Shown here: piece by piece, positions 32,292-41,921 of the stretch
Numbering within the stretch: position 1 is the first letter of the stretch
How the letters are laid out: each line of letters begins with the position of its first letter
Assembly: GCA_003996215.1 (NCBI GenBank)
Contig: QJPP01000687.1
Span: forward strand, 248,001 to 312,000
Length of the DNA stretch: 64,000 nucleotides
Direction of reading: 5' to 3'
Source: Jaltomata sinuosa
Lineage: Eukaryota > Streptophyta > Magnoliopsida > Solanales > Solanaceae
The notes under the pieces: generated by a model
What the model saw: only the letters and a program-made list of their open reading frames with translations
The model's database searches: none
Told to the model about the DNA's origin: nothing
Translations under genes and position numbers: made by a program

Positions 32292-33595
32292 GAGATGTTG
32301 TTGTCTTGTTCAAAAAGTTGGTGAGGGAGAATATTTGTGAGCCTAATAAAGTCATGTATGCAACCGTAATGAATGGGCTTAGTAAAAGGGGTCATACCGA
32401 CAAGACTTTAAGTTTGCTCCGGTTAATGGAAAACGGGAACACTAAGCCCAACATATATATCTACAGCATTGTCATTGATGCCCTCTGCAAAGATGGAAAC
32501 TTAAATGTTGCTATCAATCTTTTGAACGAGATGAAGCAGAAAGGCATTCCTCCCGACATAGTCATATATACTTCATTAATTGATGGTTTGTGTAAGCTTG
32601 GCCACTGGGAAAAGGTTAAGATTTTTCTCTCTAAGATGGTGAACCTTAATAGTTATCCAAATATCCACACCTTCAACATAGTGATAGATGGACTATGCAA
32701 AGAAGGAAAAGTTAAAGATGCCGAGGAAGTAATGAAACAAATGAACAAAAAGGGTGTGGAGCCTAATATAATCACCTACAGTGCGATAATGGATGGATAT
32801 TGTTTGTGTGATCAACTAGATAGAGCGAGGAGAATTTTTGATATCTTGATAGATAAAGGCATTGAACCTGACATTTTTTGCTATGGCATACTAATAAATG
32901 GATATTGTAAGAAAAAGAAACTGGCAGAAGCCATGCAATTGTTTGGTGAAATTTCTCAAAAGGGATCAAAACCTCATACTGTTATCTACAATACTATCTT
33001 ACAAGGTCTTTTTGAAGTTGGAAGAGTTGGTGATGCAAAAAATATTTATGCCGAGATGCTATCTGGGGGCCCCATACCTAATATGTACACTCATGGCACT
33101 TTGCTCAATGGTTATTTTAAGTACGGACTTGTTGAAGAAGCTATGTTGCTGGTTAATAAGTTGGAAAGAAAGAGAGAAGATACTGATATTGCATTGTACA
33201 ATGTTGTCATAAATGGATTGTGCAAAAATGGTAAACTCGGTGAAGCTATTGCGATTTTCGAGAAGCTTTCTTTAATCAGATTGCTTTCAGATGCAAGAAC
33301 ATACAATACGATGATAAATGGATTTTGTCTTGAAGGATTGTTAGATGAAGCTACAGATATGCTAAGAGAAATGGAGGACAATGATTGTTCTTCAAACAAT
33401 GTCACTTACAACGTTATTGTGCAAGGATTCCTCAGGTGCAACAAAATTAGTGAAATGGCATCTTTCATGAAGGAAATGGCTGGAAGTGGTTTCTCATTTG
33501 ATGCATCTACAACTGGGTTATTGATAAACGTTATAAGGGAGAATCCTTCCATCCTTGAAATGATACCAGAGCTTCACTTGAAAAATAAGAAGTGA
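32292..33595 (+). pseudogene. N-terminally truncated RFL PPR gene (PPR5, copy A)
   Basis: The PPR sequence begins abruptly inside motif 3 (VVVLFKKLVREN) directly after the 297-bp element. It continues in one open frame through motif 14 to the family end (LKNKK). The transit peptide and first two motifs are absent. The open frame has no ATG before 32354, so it would yield at most 413 residues starting MYATVMNGL. No leader word precedes it. Coding integrity over 1.3 kb suggests recent truncation or recent gene conversion. Without a targeting signal it is probably not functional as a mitochondrial PPR protein. Confidence 0.88.
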
Positions 33596-34441
33596 ATATT
33601 TCTTTGGCTTGGTTTATTTGGCTATGTTTGTGATACAATTTCCTTTTTATCCCTGCAAAAGAAATGACATCCAATGTAATTGCAGAAACTGATGGCAATT
33701 GGAACATTGCTTGAGTTTTCTAGGCAGACCTATTGAAGGAGGTACTTCAATTTTGATATTTTGAGTTCTTTATTCGCTCTTCTTTTTCATAGAAATCAAG
33801 TGTTATTGCACTCTTAATATGAGAAAAAATGGTGACCATACCGATTTAAAAAAATAATAATAATGGCGAGTTTCCTTATGTGTACACATTAAAAGTCTAG
33901 TAATATCATTTTTCAGTGCTACTTAGTTATCTTCAGCTGTTTCTTGGATAGAAGCACAGGGCAGGGACAAAAAATATAATTATTATCTACTTCGAGTGAG
34001 AGGAATGATAGATGTCTCAATGACAAGATAAACAACATAGGGCAGGTTAAATTTTGACGTACATATGGTGCAGGAAGAATCTTGTTCAGGCTAGTGGCTT
34101 ATATGGGATTTGGGTATAAAAGTGCTTTCTTTTCTTCCTTTATTACATTCTCGAACTGTTTCTGTATTTATCGAAGGTTGTTAGCTAGGCTTGATTGCTG
34201 AAGAATGAAAATGTGTCCTAATAGAGCGGAATATGCTTGACATGTAATAATTGTTGGTCTAGTATTTGATTGTTGAAACTTAGAAGATAAATAAGTATGT
34301 CTACGACTGTCAATTTCTGTGATATAAGCTCCTATTGGAGTGAAGAGAAATCGATTATGCGGTATATGTAGTTTTAGTCTTTAGAGCAAGACTTTGGCTA
34401 TTGTAGCCAAATTTGAACTGTTATCTTTCTAAATCCGAAAT
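33596..34441. other. 3' flank of PPR5
   Basis: Shared PPR 3' flank to about 33930, then sequence also found at 49950-50450. No gene is seen before the CBSX3 exon. Confidence 0.45.
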
Positions 34442-36030
34442 ATGGTGTTCATAGGCAAAGTGCAAGGAGAAATTTAAGCAATCATTGTTCATGGAAATGT
34501 ACTCAAGAATGTTGTTCTACGACCTGTCTGCTTAGTGAATCCAGTTATGCAGCCACTTATGTTTTCATGCCATGAATCGGCCTCAGCTGCTCGTATGGAA
34601 GAACGTGGTTTTGAAAGCACTACAATATCTGACATTTTGAGAGACAAGGGTAAAGGCGCTAATGGTTCTCGGCTCTGGTACACTACAGATGATACTATGT
34701 ATGTTGCTGTCAATCAGCTACTATTTTCATGCTTTGTCTAAACTGGCTTTGCATCTCACCATTGACATCGCACACATAGTAAGTTCACATAGAGACTACT
34801 AAAAGTAACCACATTCAGCAGAAAGTGTAAGTTAGCACACTATGATGATAAAATGGTTTGGTCATGTCTTGCATCGTCGACCTTTAGATGCACCAGTCAA
34901 TAGGTGTAAAATCATGGTGAGTGAATGTGTTGAAAAGGGCGCGAGATAGACTTAGTATCACATGGCAGGAAGTTGCCTTGAATGACCTACAATCTCTTAG
35001 AATCCACGATAGAACTAGAGAAAAGTAAGGCATGATGGAGAAAGGTATCTATATAGTCGATGCCAATTTGTTTTTTTTTTCCTATTCAAAAATTGAGATT
35101 ATTTTTTAATAGTATGTTTACTTTAGGTCATATGTTTTCTAGGATTCTTATAGTCATGTTAGAGATTTATATGCCAGTAAAAAGTAAAAGAGAACTTTTA
35201 GTACTTTTTATTTTGTTTGTTATTAATCCAAGATGAAATTTAATTGAGTGACATGATCATATAACCGATCCCAACTTGTTTGGGATTAATGATCATGTCT
35301 CCACCTGTAGCTTCATCATAGTTGTCGTTAAAGATATTTAGTTGTCTATGTAATATTGAATCATGTGGACACTATCAGATAAGAGTAACATATATCTAAT
35401 TTCTTGTATGTTTCTGTTTTTCAGTGTGATCATGTTTTGTCACAAAATTAACCTCGTCTCTGTAATCATTTGGATGTCAATTGTCAGCTGTGATCTTTTG
35501 GTAATTTAATTTTCTTTCATTAACATAATATAGCGCATTTGATGTTTATGAATTTTCAGCTGACAATACAGACAAGTGCTGGGCTTAAAAGTTTTAAATC
35601 TCCATTTCTGCTGTCTAGTTTTGCAAGACGATTTACTGGATGCCAACACAAATAGTTGGTCATAGTTAGACATATGTAATTTATTTCAACAAAATGCTCT
35701 TTGTACTTTCTTTTGTCCCCTCTTCTCTCTCATTAACTCTCTTGCACCGGATTACGTCACGAAAGTCATAGGATAGAACTGGAAAGATTATCCAAGAAAC
35801 GGAAGTTGGGAACTTTATGACATAAGAGGTAAATTTGATGGCTCTTCTCATATAAAAGAAATGTGCAGTATTGAAATGTGCTTCCTGTCAAAAGCTATTC
35901 TAGTAGCTAGATCTGTAGTTATATTGCAAGACATACTTTTACAATGATGTCAAATTTGTGTCTGTGGTGTTGCAGAACAAGCTCATCATGGTCGCACCAG
36001 AAACTAAAGTACGAAAGTGATGCAATTGAT
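34442..36030 (+). pseudogene. CBSX3-like remnant 3 (copy A)
   Basis: This is the best preserved CBSX3 first exon. From ATG 34442 it reads MVFIGKVQGEI, one TAA, then HGNVLKNVVLRPV, VNPVMQP, AARMEERGFESTTISDIL, and KGANGSRLWYTTDDTMY. A degraded second exon lies near 35560-35620. The exon at 35975 reads NKLIMVAPETKV, then frameshifts. An RTE LINE relic sits in the first intron. The intact CBSX3 protein has about 200 residues with two CBS motifs. This copy lacks a usable frame and the last exon. Confidence 0.8.
34850..35060 (+). mobile_element. RTE-type LINE ORF end (copy A), also the empty SINE site
   Basis: The frame KWFGHVLHRRPLDAPVNRC, a stop, and a shifted LSITWQEVALNDLQSLRIH match the C-terminus of plant RTE proteins. 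The single word AAAATGGTTTGGTCATGTC at 34850-34868 is the uninterrupted target of the SINE found at 8522. Confidence 0.7.
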
Positions 36031-37310
36031 GCAATTGTGTCTGTTCCATATCCATCCGTCTTGTGCGAATAGGATTTTTATACCACCTCCCAGTTTAATT
36101 CGAATGTGCTTTGGGAATTCGCTCCATAAGTTTCTGACGGATTATATATGTTGGAGCTTATTATTTGGATCAATAAGAGCATTTTCAGTCATATTTTGAG
36201 ATCTTACTTGTATGATGTCCCCCCAAACCATTGGACTTCCAGAGAAGAGGAGTCTGGTCGCCATTAAAATCCTTCTCGGAAATATCCAATCCAGTTCTGA
36301 CACTGGGTAGGACTCATCGGCGGCTAGACATAGCACATAAGCCAATAGTAGTATGAATGGAGTAGGAACTATTCGACCTCTTTCAAGAAAGAGCCTTACA
36401 CATGGGGACACTGGCTGATCCTGCCGACAGGAGAGAGGGTCTCTATTTCGAATTTACGAGGATGAGTTTTGGATCATTTTGGGCTTAAGCAATCTTTTGA
36501 CATAACACCATTTGAGGGTATCTTTAGTATAATTCTCCAGAAATATAGCACATAGAAATTACTCATGTAAGAGTTTTAGCACATACTTTTAAGCATTAAC
36601 TCATTTTTCTTAGGATCTTATTCATACTAAATGCTAATAAAGGTCCAATTGTCATGTTAACAATAAACTTTATATGGACTCAAAAAAAATCCAATACTCC
36701 CACCAAGATATGTACAGTGGATGAAAATACAAACACTCACTCACAAACAGAGGAGGGCTATTTAGACAATATAATAGCTGAATTGTCAACTTCATTTTTT
36801 TTTTTCAAATCTGATTCCTCAACTCAAAGCAACTATTATAATGGTGCCAATAAGGTGTAAAACTTTTAATAGGGTGAGGACTTTTGGGGATAAATTATGT
36901 GGGTTTCATCCAAATCGAATAATATCACGCCATACAAGAGTATTTTTAGGCTGGTCGAGCCTAACAATTGTTTGGCGGGATGAGTATGAGAATGTGGCGG
37001 GAGTGATGGGGTGCGGGGCTCGGTTTGCTTACCCTTATGAGCTTGAAGATGTGCACACAAGAAGAAGCTAGTTGCGGGCTTTGGTTGCCATAAAAAAACT
37101 CAGAGAATGTGGGTGGCACAAGTGAATCTCAAAAATTGACCCATGAATCGTGGTAATGAGACTGATTTATGAAATTCGGTGAGGCCTCAACTGATAGCCT
37201 TGCTTCGTTCTGCGGCGGTTTCCAAGCTAGCATCCAGGGAGATTGTTGGGTATGCGAACAAAAGCCCTACATTAGTAGCTGAAAAGATTGGGAACATATA
37301 AGATGTAGAA
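36031..37310. other. Unrecognised segment shared by copies A and B
   Basis: This carries several medium open frames: + 36017-36199, - 36142-36411 (MSPCVRLFLERGRIV) and + 36841-37071 (SSLTIVWRDEYENVAG). Its base composition is GC-richer than the surroundings at 36.2-36.45 and 36.9-37.25 kb. The frames are preserved exactly in copy B, but that follows from recent duplication and is not evidence of selection. I recognise no protein family on either strand. Confidence 0.35.
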
Positions 37311-38921
37311 TCTCTTAATTAGAGTTCCTTAATGGTGTGAGGCCTTTTAACATATCAAGAAAAGACAATTATTTTTTTCTTGTTTTACCCTCAACATTAA
37401 TTACTTAATCAACAAATCATTTCTCAAGATCAAAGATTATACATCAATTAATATGAATATTGTGATGAAATACTCATATTAGTCACTATTTCTTAAAAAA
37501 CGTGCAAAATTCAAAGTGGACTAGTAAAAGTGAACGAAGGAGTATAGTCTATCCTTACACATAATAAACATGTAATTAAACGTTTGTAATACATATTTTT
37601 GAACAGAAATAAACTCCACTTAACGATGATATGAAATATATACAATATCTATTAGGGTATTTTGGAAGATTGACATAAATTAATTTTCAAATTAATAAAT
37701 ATACTTAAAAGTAATATATGATTAATTTACATAGACATAATTATTACTCAAAATTATATGTAAATATATACAATATCTATTAGGGTATTTTGCCAAATGA
37801 AATGGCAAAATAATACCAAAGATAATTTAGAAAATAGTTTTGGCTTTTCATAAATATTTATTTTACTATATTTGGATTTCAAGAAGCTCAATCAATTAAT
37901 TAAAATGTGGACGGCCAAAATTAGGTGTCAACAACATCTTAACAATTCAGATGTGTATTCAAATTCAAACATCTAAATTATAATGCACATCTTAATATAC
38001 ATGTGTGTATTCATGTACAAATATCTTAATAGCAACGAAAAATGCCTAAATTAAACCTCTAAATAGAATTAACACTTAACTAACTAACCGTGTTTTCTAA
38101 ATTATAATTGTAAATTCTTCATAGTAACTGTGTTCTTTATCTAGTCCATGCAATGTACGATACGGGGCCAGCATGGGGCCAGGGAATCATCCAAATCCAT
38201 TCAGTAGAAACTTACACTATTTATATATGATTAAAATTATTTTTTACGTATATATTGTAGATGTTGAACCTTTTATGGTTAATTCGTATGTTTATTTTTC
38301 ATATTTTAAATTTTTGAGTGAAAAAATTCTGATTCCGTCACTTATACGACAAGTCAACAAAAAGTGTTTTTAGGCCTTGACCCAATCTAAAGAAGCTTTG
38401 AATAAAAAACCCGCATCGTTAGCTTGGAAGGCTAGGGGTTATAGTCGACGTCGATTCATTATTTTTAACGTCTCTAATTCAAAACCGAACATGAAACTTT
38501 GGTTTCAATCTTCCACTTGTGACACCAATTGCCTTTGCCTATAGATTTGGTGAGGGGTTCACGAGCCTAGCTAGTGAAAAGATTTAGCTTTACTTAAAAC
38601 ATGCAAGAAAAGGTGGAATATATATATATATATATAGTCACCCCAAAATAAGGGCTAAATAATTAGGGGTTCATAGAATCTAAAGACCATATAAGTAATA
38701 CTATACCACAACTCTTATAATTTGGTTCACGAACAAAGTTATCTTGAGATTATAATTTTGGGATTAATTATTATCTGATCTACCAGGTGAGATAAAATAA
38801 CACTAAATTTGAGGTACAAATTATAGGATAAATTACATAACTTACCAATATTCATGCCTAATTATGCTACATACCAACAAAATAAATAATTCCATAGTAC
38901 AAAATAAACCATATATTATAC
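37311..38921. other. Non-coding, AT-rich
   Basis: A partial Stowaway-like copy lies at 37335-37545 (no left end). ATACAATATCTATTAGGGTATTTT occurs twice, near 37642 and 37771. A short TA microsatellite lies at about 38620-38636, longer here than in copy B. No gene is seen. Confidence 0.45.
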
Positions 38922-39168
38922 TCTCTCCGTTTTAAATTGATTGACCTATTTTAACTTGGCATGAAATTTAAGAAAATAAAGAAAACTTTTGAATCTTGTG
39001 GCCTTAAATTAAAGATATGTCAAATGTACCAAAATGCCCTTTAATCTTGTGATCTTAAACATGTCACGTGGAAAGTTGAAATTAAAGAGTTGCTAAAAAA
39101 GGAAACGATCATCCTTTTAGGAACAGACTAAAATAGAAAATAGGTCAAACAAAATGAAACGGAGGGAG
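38922..39168. mobile_element. Stowaway-type MITE, 247 bp (copy A)
   Basis: The ends CTCTCTCCGTTTTAAATTG and the inverse CTCCCTCCGTTTCATTTTG are flanked by TA (38920-38921, 39169-39170). It is the same family as 63653-63899, with words such as CTTGTGATCTTAAACATG and GAAATTAAAGAGTTGCTAAAAA. Copy B has the same insertion with an internal deletion. Confidence 0.85.
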
Positions 39169-39579
39169 TAATATAATATAATCATTCCCACAATGCACTG
39201 CCGTCCCCTTCACGAGACCTTTATTTCTGGCCCCCTTTTTACTGTGCTTTCCACTCTTATTCATGCATCTCATCACTATTTCTAATAACTTCCTTGAACT
39301 AAGGGATTCTCCTTTGACCTTGTGAGTGAAATGAATAATTTTCGCATTGTTTCAATTTAAATGTCTTAGTTTAATTGAATATAAAATTTTAAAAAAATAA
39401 AAAGTTTTTTGAATTTTATGTTTTAAATAAAAGATATGTGTACTGTATCAAAATATATCTTATAAATCTTGTGAGTTGTGATCGTAAAAAAGACAGGTAG
39501 AATGTTGAAACTAGAGAATTATCAGATATAGAAAGAGATATTTTTTTGGGAAATAGACTAAAAAGAAAATGTATATGTT

Positions 39580-40289
39580 GGGTGTGTTTGCTACGAAGGA
39601 AAATATTTTATAGGAAAATAAGTGGTTTCTTACGTATTTTCTTATGTTTGGTAAGCAAAAATATTATTTTAAATGTATTTGTATGCAGGGGCGGAGCTAC
39701 CCTATAGCAAGGGTGGTCAGCCGAACACCCTTCGCCGGAAAATTATATCGAATACGTAGGTAAAATATTCTGTTTATGAGTATATTTAACAGTTTGAACA
39801 CCCTTGTACTGAGCGTGTGTTGTAGCTCAGTGGAGAAGAGTGTGCATTTTAAGTCTCCCGTCGCGTGTTCAATTCCACTTTAAAGCATTTTGTGTACCCT
39901 TTTATATCAAAAACATGGATTAACCACAAATTTGTGGGTTCAATTCCGCTGCGTTTATGTACCTTTTTATATGTAGTTCCATTTGAATTTTTCGTTGCAT
40001 TCACTCATTGAAAAAAAAAATTACTTTATAAATTTGAACACCCTTAGTCAAATTTCTGGCTCCGCCACTGTTTGTATGTAATCTAGATAAATACTTAGCG
40101 GGGATAGAGGCTATGAGAGTGGGAGGTAAAGATAAGGTGTATTGGAGGGTGCATGGTGAGAACAAATCAATGTGGAATGACACTTGTAGAAATTGTTTTT
40201 CTAAAGAAAATATTTTCAAAAAATTTGATCAACTGAACATAGAAAAACCAGAATATATATATATATATTCCTCCATACCGAACACACCC
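39580..40289. mobile_element. Tourist-like MITE interrupted by a hAT-type MITE (copy A)
   Basis: The left end GGGTGTGTTTGCTACGAAGG and the inverse of the right end, GGGTGTGTTCGGTATGGAGG, pair well. GTT occurs on both outer sides. Without the 393 bp added by the nested insertion it equals the 315-bp element at 57181-57495, apart from the length of a TA run. Confidence 0.7.
39686..40070. mobile_element. hAT-type MITE, 385 bp, with an internal tRNA-like promoter
   Basis: The ends CAGGGGCGGAGC and the inverse CAGTGGCGGAGC match, and 8-bp direct repeats TTTGTATG flank it (39678-39685, 40071-40078). Copy B has TTTGTATG once at 57279-57286, the empty site. The interior holds TAGCTCAGTGG (39823-39833, a perfect Pol III box A) and TGTTCAATTCC (39866-39876, close to box B) at tRNA-like spacing. 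No transposase frame is present. Confidence 0.9.
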
Positions 40290-40544
40290 GTTATACCTAC
40301 ACTTTTGATTTAAACAACAAGATAAAAATCTTTTTTACATTCTTAAACTTTATGCCCAATTAAATTAAGACACATAAAATAAATCGTATGAAATATTAAT
40401 TAATTAATCCACATGTTCATTCATAAATCTTTACCATATACTAGCCCTCTTTTATTTTATGTTTTGAAGCTTATACATATTAATAAAACCCCACTCTTTG
40501 GTTTCACTTCTCCATACTCCATCATTTAGCTCTAAACCAAAATC

Positions 40545-40859
40545 ATGTTAACTTCTTCTTCTTCTCCTCCTCCATTGACACAAATTATTTCCAATTCTCT
40601 AAAGAACATCATCCATAATATCCTATCTTATAATAGCAACATAATGCTAGCAGCAATTATATCACTTCTTTTAGTAATTCTCTTCATTTTACTTCTACAC
40701 ATATATGCCAAATGGTTCTTGGTCCAAACTCGACGAAGGAGTACTCGAAACTCCCTCTCTTCCCCGTTTCATAATTTCCATTCCTTCAATATTGTTGATA
40801 ATACTAACTTTGCTAGTAATTTTCCAACAAAGGGTTGTTGCAGTGTTATATTATGTTAA
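40545..40859 (+). pseudogene. RING-H2 (ATL-type) gene, truncated at the duplication junction (copy A)
   Basis: The first 97 codons match the intact gene at 57751: Ser/Pro start, transmembrane segment and basic stretch RTRRRSTR-like. After FPTKG at 40835 the homology stops. The frame reads a few foreign codons (CCSVILC) and ends. The GLD-like region and the whole RING domain are missing. The upstream 250 bp are intact, so a membrane-anchored stub could still be transcribed. Confidence 0.85.
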
Positions 40860-41077
40860 TATAACAATCAAGGCATGGATTAATATTGGGAAAACTACGC
40901 AAATTGGACTCAATTGTGAAACTATTTACCCAAAATAGACAAAACTCAATCTATTTAGACTTAAGGGACCAGCGGCCAAACTATTTACCCACTTGCCCAC
41001 TTTCTCCTTTTCTTATTTCGCGCATGACGTCAGCGTCACTATCATGAATTAATCTTCTGTGATACTCCGTCGGTATT
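40836..41077. other. Junction between duplication copies A and B
   Basis: About 240 bp are unique to the junction. It begins with the palindrome TGTTATATTA-TGT-TAATATAACA (40843-40865). It ends with TGATACTCCGTCGGTAT at 41060, which is almost the same word as the copy boundary (41078) and as 41121. The short direct repeats may have helped the exchange. Confidence 0.55.
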
Positions 41078-41921
41078 TGATACTCTATCGGTATCATATA
41101 GGACTGAGTTTAATCATCTGTGATACTCCATCGATATATTGATCCATCATACTGTTCTTGATCCGCCTCCGAACAAACGAAAACATCAGACATAAGATTG
41201 ATCATATTTGCCTTGAATTAGACACTTTGCAACCAAATTCATTATGGCCACAAAGGGTTGGATGCTAACAAATGAGGCATTAGCTTCTGCTGCTTCATTG
41301 ACTTCAATACTCAATTGTTGCTTTTGTGATGCATGTTTAGGGTGGGAGTTCAGTTTTTTGAAATCTCGGTTCCGCTTTTCAGTTTTTGGTTATGGGAAAG
41401 GGGTACCAAAAACCATTCAGTTTGGTTCGCTTCGATTTATCAAAGAGAATTAGTTCAGTTCGATATACCATATTAAATATACCATTAGGGTTGATAGTTT
41501 TTTTCCTTCATATCATTTGGTTCGAGAGTCTTTTTTTCATACTGCTTTTGAGTTTGTTTCGTATTAGCGCATTAGAAAAAATAATGTATAATTAGCTTTG
41601 TGTATTTATTAATACCTTATTTGATACACTTTTTCAACCTATATATAACTAAAACATTAGTTATACACTATATTTAGTATTAGTATATGTATAACAAATA
41701 CATGAAAAATCAAAGTTCTTAATATTTTCAATATGATTAAAGACAAAATTGCCCCTCAACAGCGTTTTCATATCCTGTCCATCTTATTTATGGAGGCTAT
41801 TTTTGTAAACAAATAAAAAACTGTTGTGTGCATATTTGAGAAAAGGAACTTAACGGAGCAATTCATTTTCTTCCCAACAAAAATTGTGCAAAGGCAAAAT
41901 TAGGGCACACCGCCATTGAAG

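Larger units (their letters stand above)
25104..40835. repeat. Segmental duplication, copy A
   Basis: This segment matches 41078-58041 almost base for base over long stretches. The offset is near 15972 at PPR3, 16022 after a 28-bp retro-tail insertion with its duplicated target plus small indels in copy B, and 16009 after a 13-bp deletion. The left edge is the word TGATACTCTATCGGTAT; the right edge is inside the RING-H2 gene. It contains one intact PPR gene, TOM40 and TatD relics, a truncated PPR gene and CBSX3 relics. Copy A lacks about 1.65 kb found in copy B and carries a private 385-bp MITE. Confidence 0.95.

Noticed and set aside
36142..36450. Possible organelle-derived DNA, including a GATCCTGCC word resembling the start of 18S rRNA near 36417
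   Set aside because: Only about nine to eleven bases match rRNA and the following sequence does not. The minus frame (MSPCVRLFLERG) fits no plastid or mitochondrial protein I know.
39823..39876. tRNA gene
   Set aside because: Box A and a box B-like word are present, but no acceptor or anticodon stems can be formed. The segment lies inside a MITE.
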